Of a stretch of 64,000 nt of DNA, positions 24,894 to 38,311 are shown one piece after another. The position numbers were made by a program, and so were the translations under genes. Source of the stretch: Primula veris (Eukaryota; Streptophyta; Magnoliopsida; Ericales; Primulaceae); the NCBI GenBank assembly GCA_963682055.1, contig OY821741.1, forward strand, positions 6,145,501-6,209,500, written 5' to 3'. Positions within the stretch are counted from its first letter, which is position 1; each line of letters begins with the position of its first letter. The notes below the pieces were generated by a model. The model was given only the letters and a program-made list of their open reading frames with translations, ran no database searches and had not been told where the DNA came from.

Positions 24894-25923
24894 TTGTACA
24901 GAGTAATTTACCTTCAACAAAATAAACTATTAGGAGTACATACTTTTCAATTACTCTTAACTCCAAAACAGAAATTATAACAATATTAATTCTAGTTCTT
25001 TTTGGTTTGAAAAGTGAAAAGGATAAAAACATTTGGGGAATATTTTACCTTTGCTGCATGGGAACTTTTGCTAAACTTTAGGTTGGCTATGTAAATACAT
25101 CTTTTTTATATGTTTTTTTTTTTTACAAAGACAAAGCTTTATTAACATAAAAGGGGACCAAATGTTAGATTGGTGACTCAAACTAGAAACAACAAGCTAG
25201 CATGATGGATTTACTTTAAGTCTCTAATGGTAACTTTTGGAAAATTAAAGTTCATCGATTGTATTTTTAAAAAAAATTGTTGCACACCCATGATTTAGTC
25301 GACAATGTAAATAAAGTCCACCAAAAGGTCCTTTGGTCACAGCATGTGTTCAAAATACAGTTCCATAGAAAGAAAAAATTTCATAAAATAGGACCAGTTC
25401 CTTGATAAAAAAAAAAAGTAATTTCATGAGTGATCTCGAGTCGCTACTTATTTAAGCACAAGTTTGTATTCTTGGCGAAGCTTACATATAAGGAAGTAAT
25501 GTCGGGCTTATTTAAACAACAAATTTGTATTCTTGCGAAGCATGCATAAGGAAGTAATGGCGCGGATTGTTAATTTTAACAATTTCTTGTACAAAATGCA
25601 TGGCTAATAATATTTTTGTTACAATTATAAGGTTGATAGGAGGTAAAAAAATTATCAATTTAATGGCGAAATCAGAGTTATTGTTTATCAAAAAAAATTA
25701 TATATAATTATGGGGTACTTAAAGGCTAAAGGTAAATTTTTTATAAAAAAAAAAAATGACAAAAGATAGTTTTCAGGGAAATATAGATCGTACAAAGCTA
25801 CACTTACACTAAAGTCAGCAATATAAATAAAACGTAGTGTAGAACGTACGTGTATTACTTTAACTATTCAATAAAAACCTATTTCTAGATGCTAGTGACA
25901 CTGATATATGTTGTCGTATTTTT

Positions 25924-26760
25924 AGGGAAAAATGCATTTAGTATACCGTACTTGTTAACGATGTAAGTAACAGACTATGAGAATTAACAATTGAGATATT
26001 CATATATCAAAATATTCATAATTCAGGTACCGCCGTTAACTTAATTGGATAAAATTTACTTTCATTTTTCATTTTGTTCTTATTCTTTTTAACTTGTATA
26101 AATTTAGTTCTGTTTTTTCAAAAACTTCCGATTTACAATTTTTATACTAAAAACATACATATGCATACATATTAAATATCTCAATTTAAAAAAAAAACAT
26201 ATTATTTTACCTTTCTTTGAAAAAAATTGTTTTTGTTAAAATTCATTTTTGTATAAAAAAATATAACACTTTCTTTTAAACGAAGATAAGGTAAGTTTTA
26301 GAAGTGATATTTGGGCAAAAACAATTTCAACCCACATCATTATTTGAATACTTTCGTGAAAAAATGGCATAAAAATTATTATTATTTTAAAAAAAGTATA
26401 GATTTTTTAAATAGAAAATATTTTTTTAAGTATTTATAACTTAATTTGTATACACAAACATTGTTTATATAGGAATAAAATATTAATTTGGAATTTATAA
26501 TATATATATATATATGTTGAATTTATATTTATGAATTTATACTAAAATGAGACATTTCAAAAAAATTGGGGTTAAATTTATGCATATAATAAATAATATG
26601 ACCAATATGAAAATTCAAACTAACTTACATGCATTTCAATTAACGGCAGTACCTAAATTGTGAATGTTTTGATACGTGAGTATTTCAGTTGTTAATTCTC
26701 ATAGTATGATACCTCAATTGTTAACAGCTGATAGTACACTAAATGTATTTTTTTCCTGCT
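25924..26760. mobile_element. Long-TIR element related to the nested MITE
   Basis: Inverted repeats of about 115 bp, 25924-26040 and 26640-26760, share ATTTAGT.TAC, TTAACAATTGAGATATTC and GTACC.CCGTTAAC blocks. The 837-bp element has the same ends as 12003-12369 (AGGGAAAAAT... and ...TTTTTCCTGCT). The core is AT-rich and non-coding. No clear target duplication: the right flank is ATAATTTA and the left flank differs. Confidence 0.65.
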
Positions 26761-26961
26761 ATAATTTAGAAATTAATGCGCTCATGTGCATATAATCACT
26801 CTTTCTTGTTTTAAAAAACACGCGTATGCGTAAATTATACGGTAACCAGAGTCTAGAATCCTAACAAATTATGCAGCATTAGACGGTACTTGTAAAAAAT
26901 TATACGAAATTAGACGCTAGCCAAACAATTTCCGCTTAAATTCTACCTTACGCCTTTTTAT

Positions 26962-27275
26962 TAGGGCTTGGTGAAAAACCGGAAAAACTGAACCGGACCG
27001 ATAACCGAACCAAAAAAGACCGAAACCAAAAAACCAAAAAACCAAAAAAAAATCGGGTCGGTTTCGGTTTGCAATAAAACCGAACCGAAAAATACCGAAA
27101 CTGAAAAAAACTGAAAAACCCCGAAAATAACCGAAACTGGACCGAAAAAATCCGGTCCAGTTCGGTCCAAAAAATAAAAAAACCGAAACCGAAAAAAACC
27201 GAATCGAAAAATATACTCCGTTTCGGTTTTGGTTTTGTTAAAAACCGAACCGAATCGGAACGAACCCGGCCCTAC
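26962..27275. mobile_element. hAT-like element made of ACCGAA motifs
   Basis: Ends TAGGGCTTGG and CCCGGCCCTA. Flanks CCTTTTTAT (26953-26961) and CGTTTTTAT (27276-27284) match at 8 of 9 positions. The interior is almost wholly ACCGAAA/TTCGGTT motifs. Open frames in it are low-complexity artefacts. Confidence 0.6.
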
Positions 27276-27908
27276 GTTTTTATAACATTGCTAAAAGAAA
27301 TACGTAGATTGTAGTTTGTACAAAGCATGTCTTAGAAATATGTCTTTTTAAATCAACTTCTCATTTTTCCACACGCTGGTTTTTTATAAAACAGGAACAC
27401 CAAAGGCTTTATGAAACCAGCAAAACATGACTGACTAAAAACATTTGAAAATTCAAAATTTCAGAGCTTAATAAAAATTCCAATATTACTACTGTCTTCT
27501 TATTAGTCACAATTTAAATACGATACTAAGTTCATGTCAACATGTCACAATCCAACATGGCTGTTTCTGTACTTTAATTTCATCAAATTTAGTCAAAACA
27601 TGACAAGCTAAAGAATGATTCACTTTTATTATAGAAGAAATTTCCAATTAGATAAGTCACCTTTCAGTACAAAACTATCAAAGGCCGACATGTTACAAAT
27701 TAATTTTGTAATTTTCTAGTATATAATATAATTTATTACATAAGTTTCAACGATGATGCTTAGTCATAAGAGGCAGGTAAGAAATTACTAATTAGGAGAT
27801 AATTATAAAGACCAATCTGGACAATAAAGTTCAAATATGTCCCACAGTTTCCCATATAAAAATCTAACAACATGAATCAACTGCTTGGAATTAGTTACTA
27901 AGTGCGGA

Positions 27909-28207
27909 GTTCGGATTCGGTTTTTGGCAAAACCGAAACCGAACATATTTTTCGGTCGGTTTTTTTTTGTTTCGGTATTTTTATTTTTTGGACCGAACCG
28001 GACCGGTTTTTTCGGTTTTATTTTTGCTTTTTCGGTCTTTTCCAGTCTTTTTTTCGGTTTTTTTTCAGTTTTTTCAGTCTTTTCCGGGTTTTTTCGGTTT
28101 CGGTCTTTTTCTCGGTTCGGTTTTATTGAAAACCGAAACCGACCCGAAAATTTTTCGGTTTCGGTTTTTTTCGGTTCGGTTATTGGTTCGGTTTTTCGCC
28201 TAGCCCT
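27909..28207. mobile_element. hAT-like element made of TTCGGT motifs
   Basis: A TTCGGTTT-rich block with internal ACCGAAACCGA runs, ending CGCCTAGCCCTA. AGTTACTA before about 27902 and AGTTAGTA after 28208 suggest an 8-bp duplication with one mismatch. The left terminus is eroded. Confidence 0.5.
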
Positions 28208-28221
28208 AGTTAGTACATCAG

Positions 28222-28430
28222 TTCCCAATTAATTATTTCCTAGTACAATTTTGATCGGTTTATAACATGTATCAAAATTGTCGAAATGAAAATTTTCAAA
28301 CCTAAATCATATAATTTAATGTTTGAACTATATGATCAACTTTTAAAAAAATTTATTCCGACAATATTGATACACGTTATTGACCAGACAAAATCAGACG
28401 TATTTTCGGAATAGACAATTAATTGGGAAA
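28222..28430. mobile_element. Uninterrupted Stowaway-like MITE (empty-site copy)
   Basis: Ends TTCCCAATTAATTATT and GACAATTAATTGGGAA form inverted repeats. The interior carries the intact ATCATATAATTTAATGTTTG stretch that is split by the nested MITE at 12003. Confidence 0.6.
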
Positions 28431-28941
28431 GGTACGAGCATATCACTAGTAATAGAGAAAAATCATTGCCAGTTGGAAAGTCATTACTAAACTCAAAATG
28501 AATCAATCATACATCAATAAAACAAGAGACCAAAAGTAGACACATTAAGTTAATAAAACAGAAGCAAAAGAGAATGAAATAAAGGTTTTCTCATTTCTGC
28601 ACCAAATTTTAATTAAATACTTTGACGTTTAAAAGTTAAAACAAGTATTTAAGAACCAAGATAAAATGAGAAAAAAAGAAAGTCTTTTAACGGGTCGAAG
28701 GGGTCTTCTAGGACGAGTTTTTTATACAGGCCATAAACCGCAATAGCATTACAGAAATACACAAATTTTGGCTAAATCGGTGACTAGCAGTCTAACACTA
28801 AAGCAATATTTATGCAGAACTATTATTAATTTATTTCCTGGTATTTACATCAGTGTTTATCAATCGCTTGTACAAAGCAGGAAAATGAGTCGATACAAGT
28901 GGTGTAAATAACATAAGCACCATAAGTTCTGGTTCCAGGTC

Positions 28942-31900
28942 CTATCCTGGTGACATGGATGAAAGACATTTTCCGCAAGTGACAAATCTTATTAGGATTG
29001 CTGGTTTTTTATGTCCAATCTTCCAACGAGAATGCTGCAAAATTACGGAGGGGAAATCGGTTAGTTTTCTTTCGATAAAGAAAGTCGGTTAATTATGACG
29101 TCAACGAAGTGACACACAGTATTCTATCAGCGAATTTCAGTAAGAAAAGCTCTAGAAGAGGTTATGCCATGACCTTCGCAAGGTGATCATCAAGCTCCAA
29201 AATATTTATTTTATATTTTGGAAAGCATAAACAAAATCAAGTTTCTGAAGCTATGGTAATACAATGTAATAACTCATCACTCAAGTGTACTTAAAAGAGA
29301 AATGATATAGCCACCCAAAAAACTTACCCAAAAACCTTACCCGCTGATGTGGCGGGTTAAGTGTACCAATCATTTTTGTTTCGATATTGAAATCATATTT
29401 TTATTTAATCCATAATTGGTCCACCTAGTCCGCCACGGCAGCGGGTAAGGTTTTTAGGTGGCTATAGCAATACTCTACTTAAAAAGGACAATCTTTGAAC
29501 GAGTCGTTTTGTGATTAATGTTCAATCTTGAATAAGAGAAGCATGTGCAAAATTGTCCATGCTCGTAAATTAGCCACCAATGCAAGACTCATAACATATA
29601 CTAACAAAGTTCAAAAACAAGAATATCAAATTATACAGTTTCCATAAGAAACTTGAAGAGAAAAAACCAATGAAGACTATAACCAGGCGCTGAAGAAGAC
29701 CGAGCTTTTGTGAAATATTTATAATAAAAAATGCACGCGTTATAGCACCAAGAGCTATTGGATAATGAAGGTCACAGCTCACAACCTCATTAAAGTGTAA
29801 CTAAACAGAATCGAGATTGCTACTCACTTTATTTATGTAAAAGTCATTTTATCAAATAAACATAAAAATAAGCATAAAATTTATATAATTCAGTAATAGT
29901 CCTTTAAGGAAACAGCAGCTGCATAGCCACACCAGTTCGGTGCAAAAACTGCAATAGTAACTATTCTTAGATTTGAAAATTAAAAGTCTTACTTGTGATT
30001 AATTATTGCCATGTGGTTAGTTACAAAATCTCAGTTTGGTCAGAAGACCATTCTTTCCTACTCCTACACTTATTTTTGATGTGGACTTTAGCACTTTAAA
30101 ACAAAGCATCTATAGTAAACCAACAACAGGATTTGATGTTTACTAGTAAGCATTATTGCATGTTGACATTCAGAACCAAATTAAACTACATGGCATTATA
30201 ATCTAAATCTACGACCATTGGTAAAAATCTTAGATAATATCGGGGTAAAGTAGCGATAGAATATCTGTGATGTTAAACCTCTTATGATCCAAACATCTAT
30301 AAACGACGCAATAAGTATCCAAATACACAGTCTGAATCTCTTCTCCCCAACCGAAACGTAAGAATTATACAGTCTGGACACCAAAAATAAAAAAACAATT
30401 CTTGAATTAACGAAATATTACCTTCCTGTGTCTTCTTCTGGCACCCTTGCTGTTACGACGACGCAAGCTTCTTGTTCTGGGTTCTAGTCTCCTGTATAAC
30501 ACGAGAAATATTAGGCACTCCTCAATTTTCATTGATAAAGAATCTAGAGTTCTAGACTATCGAGATTCAGATTATATGTCCATGAATCTCAAGAATTAAG
30601 TGGAAAGTAACTTAAGTCCCTCAACAAAAAGGCCTTCTCAAATAATCAAGTAGTCCTTCTACAACTACCACCAGAACTTCTTGATTAAAAGAATGTCTAC
30701 TAAAGAAACAGATACAAAACAAAATTCATAGGACAATATGTCATGAACATTTCACTTTCTACAGGTTTGGTAAGTCGGGTATCTTTTTGTTGAAATGGAT
30801 AAGTAGAAGATCGCTTAACACACATACAAACAAATATATATATATAATAGTTGCAGGAATCTCCTAAACCTTAGGCGCTCCCGTACCGGAAGCTCGATTC
30901 CACGCTTCCATCATCGGAAGCTTCCGGAATCTTCTCCCGGTAACTAAAAAAAATAAGAAAAGAGAGGCTGGGACTATAGTTTTTAAGTTATAATAAAAAC
31001 TTATCCAATATCTAAAATGTTACAATAATATTTGTATTAAGTAGCATACATGATCCCAATGAAACATTAGAGGGTCTATAGCCCAAAAAATGACTTTTAC
31101 TTTTTATGGTCACAAAGAACTCCCAAAAGATTAATAGTCCTCAAATTAATTTACAAGAAACATAAAAAAGAAAATACCCAACTATATTATATATTTTATA
31201 TTTTTTTAATAGACGCTTCAGATGACGCTTCTCCCTTTTATAACCCTCCGCTTCCCCGCACCCGCACCCGCTCCCGTACCCGCTTCCGCTCCCGCTTCGT
31301 GCAACTATATATATACATACAAGCATATGGTGCCCAACACTTTTTTTTTGTTTGGAAGACCAAAATCCAACACTATGAACTTATTTGGTTGCAGCTGTGA
31401 AGCGAAAAAAGTGGGTGTTTTGAAGTTCAGAGAAAAGCTCGGTTCATCAAGCATTAAGCTTCTAGCTTATTCGGACCAAAAAAGGCAGAAAATATCAGCT
31501 TTTAAGCTAATCAACCAAATACAATCAAAATTTCAAGCAAAAATAAAAATAATATAAAGAAGAGATTCTACCCCTAATCATATGTAGCAGACTAAAGAGA
31601 TTCTATATGATTTAGAACACTTGTCGCCCATATGGTGGGTTTCAATTTGATGAAACATTTGGACCGGCAAAAACTTGGACTCGTTTGACACGTACCCAAC
31701 ACACAGGTCGAGAGTTTTCTAGAACTATTGAAGGTAAACATTCCGCTACTTTTGTCGCAATATATACTTACTTAAAAAATCACACTACAAACAATTATTG
31801 TTCATTACTCTCAATACAAAAGCGTTAACTTTCTAACTTTCTAGCAGACAAACCTTTAATATTGATTTAAAAGTATACTTTTCACGTGCAACAAAAAAAT

Positions 31901-34900
31901 ACTTACTACTACCAAAGTAGCCTTGTCCCATTAAAATTTTGCAAAGTAGAGCTTTCAGCAAGAACGTTCGTCTTATCATTGAGATTTAACTTTAAACAAA
32001 AGGTATTACTACCAAACAAAAAACAGCTGTTCGCCTAAAACCTTGGATACGATGGTTTTGCTTAAGACTATGAGTCTAGAACTACATGAAACTTTTGGCT
32101 TACAAAAGGTACTGCAAACTTATTTCTCGCTTGTTTTTTTTTCTCCGGGTACCATCTAACATTTTCACTTCCCAAGAAATCAGAAAGTAAGATTTCCTCC
32201 CATCTTCTCTATTTCTTTTTTTTCCTCTGATAAACAACTACGATTACTAATAACTAGAAAGCTAGGAAGCATCTAAGTGAATTAAACAAACTACATCTGA
32301 AAAAACGTTACATAAAAATAATGATCAAAGAAAGAAGAAGACTCACAAATTCTCCTTTTCAAGTTCTTGGGCAATAGATACTGCTCTGCAATTTGACCGA
32401 TTACTTTTCTGCCGAATTATTTGTGCAAGGGTCACTCTGTTTTTCACAAGGCTCGTCCTCTGACCATTTTCATCTAAATTATTTATTTCTGGTGCAGAAG
32501 TTAATTCATCGTCTCCAACAACGGTAATTTCCGAACTTTTGACAACGGTGTTTGTGTTTATATCTTTTTTCTTAATGTTTTTTACTTCTTCAGGATAAGC
32601 CGTATCCTCACATCTGATTTTCAATCTCAATGGGGATCCTAAAACAGACTCAAATACTTTTAGCAAGGATGCCTCGTAATCTTCTGCTTTTGATTTAGTC
32701 CTTTGAGAACTGAACATAAGTTGCACAGTTGGGACTGCATAAAAGGGAGTAACTAGATTAACTATGAGATACACACAGAAATAGAGGGACGCCTAAAACA
32801 GCATAAGTAAATACTACATTAAAAATAAAAATTGAAGATGCATCACAATTACAGGTAAAGGAAGTACATTATGTAATATTTACCATGCATTTCAGTAAAA
32901 AAACGAAACAATTTTCAACTACCATAATGTTTCTATATGACTTGATATTTTAAAACAAAACCTCTAAGAACTGGTCAAAAGGATAGAAACAAACAGGATT
33001 AAAATCGACTCTCAGACACAAAATGACTAGTTGTTTTATTGTTTGACATGCTCATTTGTTTTATTGTGTAAAGAGTCTGCAACATTAAGCTCGGAAACCC
33101 TAACGGCCGATAAGGTGATAATGGATGCTACTGTTCTTATTGCAAAGTAGGATATGTATTTAAGATAGTCAATACAAAGGACTAAATTATTAAAAGAAGC
33201 AAATCTACCATAATTAGCCATATCATTTAATAATAAGATGGAGCTACAACTTAGTTAACACATGCATGTTTTTCTCTAACTCTTCGAGGAATAATAAGTG
33301 CATGTAATCAGAACTTTATCCTTCAACTGATTTATCCTCACACTTTTCTCCATCTGATGATAAAATAATTTCCTCTCTTTTATCAAAGTTTACTGAATTA
33401 AGTAGTGAAGTAATTCATCCAAGTAAACTGTGTCACATCTTACTTCACTAAAGAAAACAAATGCACTAATTTGAAGAAAAAAGAAACAGACAGCCATTCT
33501 CCAGATTGAGAATTCAGTGAAGATTTATAAGCCAAACGATCACGTTCATAGTTGACCCAATGACCTTAAAAAGAAACAGATATGAAATGCCATTGTCAAT
33601 GAGAGTTTGTAGTACCAATACTCCAAAAATTATTTTTTCTTAGTATCTGATCCCCGTATCCATATCCACAACATTGCAAGGAGATCATTTCTCGGATTGT
33701 CTCAATGTCCCAAAAATATGCAAACATTGAGGCTTTGCTCCTATAAAGTTGTTTTCACAATAACAATCTATTAACTATACTCTTTCAGGAAAGTGGATAG
33801 TTAAGACGTTGATGCTTTTAGCATTTTCTTAATGAAACGTTAATTTTCTTACAACAGATAGTACTCACAGAGTAAATATCAGCATACCAGTTAAAATTAG
33901 ATTGGTAAGAAACTTGAAAATATCCTTGAAAGATCATAACTGGAAGGTAGTATTTGAAAAGGTACCTTTATCAAAGCTGAGAGAGATTATTTTCCCTTCT
34001 CTGTACATAAACTCTTTTAGTCTTCTTACTTGAATCTTTTCTAAAACCTCAGACCAAAGTTGTTCAATATCCTTGTAGACTATATCCGATATCCGCCTGC
34101 CACTTGTTTTATTTATATCAGGAGAGAGAGAAGTTGATTGTTCATGATTCTTCGAAGAAGCCTCACGTCTTCTATCTGTAGCATAGTTACCTTGGAGATC
34201 GGGACCACGGTTTAAGTTTGTAGCTGCTGATGAATTTGGAAATGTATATTGTTGATCAGGGGCAAGTTTAAGAACTGTAGCTATTAGCCACGTTGTTTTA
34301 TCGTTTGACATGTTCAGTTGTTTTTCTGCCTTAGATAATATTGTCAGAGCTTGGCGTAGCTTTTCCATATGTTCTCTAGATACTGAAATTAAGAAGATAT
34401 GTCTGTCAGACTGTCAGTTGAACTCCAAGGAAAAATATTCAGCCGTTCGTAATAAAAATAATTTCACAAACTTATTGTTTCCGCTTCCCAATTCGAATAA
34501 CATAATTACGATAACTAGTTCAAATTAAACTTTAACTTAAAAATGTTACGTTTTCAAATATGCGGCATACGGTGGGCCCGCAACTTACCCCATGCGGCAC
34601 CAAAGTGGCTCCCCCAAAATACCACTGTTTTATTATTTTGTGTGGTTTAAGCAAACCCAAAATTTACTATGCTTTCCATGAACATTAAGAAGACAAATTT
34701 GATGGTTATCAAACATCTTTCACTTAATATAGATGCAAAAAGTACTCGGTCTTAAAAGTTCATAGTTCGTGTCACCATTGCACTGCCAATGATTTTTTTA
34801 AAAATATTACTTTGTGCTCCATTTGCAGCTATACATCTCAAGATAAGTAGGTAAGAAAAACTGGAAATTTTGCTACACCAAATGAAAAACAGGGTTTATC

Positions 34901-36624
34901 AAATTCTTAACAAAGCAAGACTAACTTCAACTTACAGGCCCGTCCTTGAAAAAACTTCCGTTGAGTTCTTTCTTTAGTTAGATCAAATGTACCAGTCAAC
35001 ATATCTGCGATTACTGTAGCAAGTTGTGATATTAGCGCTAATGGCTCGACTCCAGATTCCATAATCTCTCTCAAACTTCTTACTGTGTTAATTGTGTCAG
35101 CAGATAATACAAAATCCAATAAGTCCGTCAACTTCTCATCTGTGGTAAGACCAACCTGTGAAAGTTGTTCTTCAAATGTCAGACGTACATATGGATAAGA
35201 GATCATTTCAGTTAGAAAAAATGGGACAAACTTACTCGTAAGTCGTAACACATATCTACACGAACAAATTGAGACGTATATAGTATCATGAATACGTACT
35301 TTGATTAGATGTTTATCTGAACATTTTTATTACTAATATAGAAATGTTAAAGACATACCAATTCTTGAACCAGAGAAAGAGTGATCCTTTGACCAAGTAA
35401 ACCCAACTGCTCAAGGGTCATCTCAGCTTCTCTCAAGGAACCATCTGATCTAGATGCAATTATTTTCAACGCATCATCATCAACATCTAAAACTTCTTTA
35501 TTTGCAATATCCCGCAAAGCTTGAATAAAATCTGCATCCTTTAAATTCGAAAATAAAAACTTCTGACACCTGGAAATTATTACACGTGGCAAAACTTGTA
35601 AATTTGAACATACAAGGATAAAAACCACACGCCTAGGCGCTCGTTCAATAACCTTTGATAAAACACTCCAGCTATTTCTCGACATTGTATCACAATCGTC
35701 AAAAATCAAGATTTTGTATTTGGCCGGAGATAGACAAACTGTCATGTTGTCGAGTAAATCCATTATCCTTTCAAAGTCGAGATTACCAACTGAGGCTATT
35801 TCCTTTATATTTCGCGTCTGTCCTCTCTCATATGCTTTACAAAAATTGCAAAAACAACAAGGCTTTGTTTGCCTCTCAGATTGACAGTTCAAAGTCCTAG
35901 CAAACACTCGTGCCATAGCGGTTTTTCCTGTACCATGAGGCCCATAAAACACATATACAGACCCAATCTTCTTTTTAGAAACAGCATTTAAGAGGGCTTG
36001 AGAGACTAATCTCTGACCAACAATATCTTCAAAGGTTTTTGGAGTATACTTCTGAGTCAAATTCTGATGTCTGTTATAGTGGTGCTCTCTAAACCTATGT
36101 TGATCCGCTGTTCTAGCTTCAGAAACTTTTTCTAAATCAACTTTATAATTTAATAAATTATCAGCATATACACCTAATTCTCCAGAAAAACCATTTTCCC
36201 CGTCAGCACTTATAGTATTTTGCCGAGACCCAGGTGTTTCCACTAGTAAAAGCCTCGCTTCTCCGTCGTAATCATTAGACGAATTTGATTCTACTAAATC
36301 TCCCCCTTGGGAAAGTGAACCAAAATTTTGACCACTGAAGTATTGTGCAGAAGTTTTAGACGGTACCGGTATTTTGTTTTGTACCACGTTGTCATTTGGA
36401 GCTTTAGAAATTTGGGTTCTCCACGTGTTACGAAATTTTCGCCTTTTCCCTCTGTCAAAACCCCTTTTAAATCCACGAATACTTGTTTCTGCTTCTTCGC
36501 CTACATTAGAGATATGACTATCCTTATGCATTTGGTTTTTAAGATGAATACAGTTTGTCAAATGAACGTGGCTCTGTAGGTGATTTCCAATGTCACCATT
36601 CAAATCTTTTAGTACCCTGGCCAT
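28942..36624 (-). CDS. STICHEL-like protein (DnaX gamma/tau-like AAA+ domain)
   Basis: Plant homologue of the bacterial clamp-loader subunit DnaX. The founding member, STICHEL, controls trichome branching, and the family's molecular role is little known. Exons on the minus strand: 35359-36624, 34936-35155, 33966-34382, 32347-32734, 30422-30491 and 28942-29034, giving 817 codons plus TAG, all GT/AG and in phase. The N-terminus ARVLKDLNGDIGNHL...HLTNCIHLKN and the C-terminus LRLEPRTRS...CGKCLSS resemble STICHEL-like 3/4. Walker A GPHGTGKT is at about 228-235, a cysteine cluster (CCFCNFC) at about 256-262, and a Walker B-like ILIFDDCD at about 305-312. The SRCQK sensor block follows. The start at 36624 was preferred to an in-frame ATG at 36711 because similarity begins there. 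It seems shorter than the roughly 1000-residue relatives, mainly in the N-terminal half. It is one continuous gene with two large 3' introns. Confidence 0.9.
29297..29475. mobile_element. Mutator-type MITE in the last STICHEL-like intron
   Basis: Inverted ends GAGAAATGATATAGCCACC and GGTGGCTATAGCAATACTC. The inverted similarity reaches about 34 bp. Perfect 9-bp flanks TACTTAAAA lie at 29288-29296 and 29476-29484. Second copy at 17620. Confidence 0.85.
30850..31305. mobile_element. MITE with GCTTCC subterminal motifs, in a STICHEL-like intron
   Basis: Ends GTTGCAGGAATC and GCTTCGTGCAAC are inverted repeats. Several GGAAGC/GCTTCC and CCGCTCCCG motifs cluster near both ends around an AT-rich core. 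Flanking bases are TATA-rich, so the target duplication is ambiguous. It lies between exons 4 and 5. Confidence 0.55.
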
Positions 36625-37534
36625 GATCACGGTATTTGTACCTTTTTTGGCATATATATATTTGCTTCCTATACTGCAGTTTATTGTAGTCACATAAGCA
36701 GATGTTGTCAACTGCTATACAACCTAACTATCACATGTACAAAAGTTTCTGTACAAAAACTTAAAAGTCACATATCAACTCTAAAGGACAGTTGAATTAT
36801 CAATGTACCACAAGAACCTCTTGGTGAAAACCATTCTATAGCAAATCATTTCTAGCTTCGGAAAGTACTAAAACGCCCCTCTAAGTTCAACACCTGCCAA
36901 TATTAAAGCAATTAAGTTGCAGATTATCCAAATGCTCCAATTTAGTATTCTACATATGAGATTTGAGGAAAGAGCTCAAATATGTTCACAGCAGCTTATC
37001 ATAATCACGTCACGTAAACTTAATAAAAAAAATCCATCGCCTCTGCAGTGCGGGTTTCTCACATACTCCTCTTAAAATTAGCATTTAAGCTTTCAATCAG
37101 ATGCATTACAAATTCTAAGCTAAACAGCAAAAGATCCGAGCTTAAAGCAACAAACAGGCCATAATCTGCTAAGGACAAGTTGAACTGAGACATTTCCACA
37201 TATAAACAAATGGCGTTGGCCATCTGTTCTACAAATCATGACTGAATATTGTTAGTATGGTACAGTTCAAATCCCATACAAATCATACAGTGTTAAAAAA
37301 GACCATTTCCAGTAAACAAATCATACCAATCACCGGGAAATGATGTTATATCTTATCCCTTTCATTTCAAGTTTTCAACGGTAATTCGACAAAAAAAATT
37401 CTTCTGCATGCAATTTAGTTAAGATATTCATACTACAGTCTCACATAAATAATAATAAAAATAAGTATTTCATTCTTGCCCGTTTCACATTCCTTGTTCC
37501 TCAACTGCCAAACACATTTGTAATTTTTTTTTTA

Positions 37535-37738
37535 CTCCCTCCTTTTCCATTTAATTATCCAAGAACTGCGTGCAACTTTATCCGAAAAATTGTCGATTTT
37601 CTAAAAAAAGTTAATTATATAGTTCAAATAATAACTATTTGATTAACTTTCGAACAGTTTTATTCCGGCAATTTTGATATTGATTCTTGGCTGGTCAAAA
37701 TTACACTTAATTTCGTATAAGAAAATTAAATATGAGCG
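37535..37738. mobile_element. Stowaway-like MITE, diverged
   Basis: Starts CTCCCTCCTTTTCCATTTAA after TTTA and ends TTAAATATGAGCGGAG. The interior ATAGTTCAAATAATAACTAT and TTTTGATA...GGTCAAAATTACAC follows the window's common Stowaway family. Confidence 0.6.
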
Positions 37739-37822
37739 GAGATTGTAAATCATTATCAATACTTATAAAAAAATAACTTCTTTTTAATTATTTGTGATTT
37801 GGCATCCCTCATGAAATTTTTT

Positions 37823-38155
37823 CACCATGCTTAATTTTTATAATTTAAATTAAGTACATTTTTCCACTACCCAGATAGTGAAACTACATTCTCATTACAA
37901 GAAACAAATAAAAAATAAAAAAATTAAATCATAAGAAAATTTAAAGTAGACTGTAGTAACACTCTAAACAAATACTAAATAATTATTTTTTCACCAGCCT
38001 TAGTTTTTATAATTTGAATTAAGTAAATTTTTCCACTACCCAGATGGTGAAACTACATTCTCATTACAAGAAACAAACAAAAAAAAAAAGATCTTTTAAA
38101 TCATTAGCAAATTTAGAATGAAAAGTAATACTTTAAACAAATACTACTAAATAAT
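37823..38155. repeat. Tandem duplication of about 165 bp
   Basis: Two adjacent copies share TTCCACTACCCAGAT.GTGAA and ACTACATTCTCATTACAAG, and end in AAACAAATACTA..TAATTA. Divergence is low (few mismatches), so the duplication is fairly recent. Confidence 0.75.
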
Positions 38156-38279
38156 TAGTAAAAGTTAAGGTAAAAAAGGACAGTTGAACTCACATGAATC
38201 ATTATTAGCTTAACTTTGCTTTTAAGTGAGTTTCATGAGAGATTTTTCTTTAAACAAAGGTTTATATAATTTTATTTAT

Positions 38280-38311
<32 letters not shown>

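Noticed and set aside
27803..28232. Overlapping frames of 75-141 residues on both strands
   Set aside because: Artefacts of TTCGGT/ACCGAA low-complexity DNA in a hAT-like element.
31222..31557. 111-residue proline/alanine-rich frame
   Set aside because: Runs through the CCGCTCCCG subterminal repeats of the MITE at 30850-31305.
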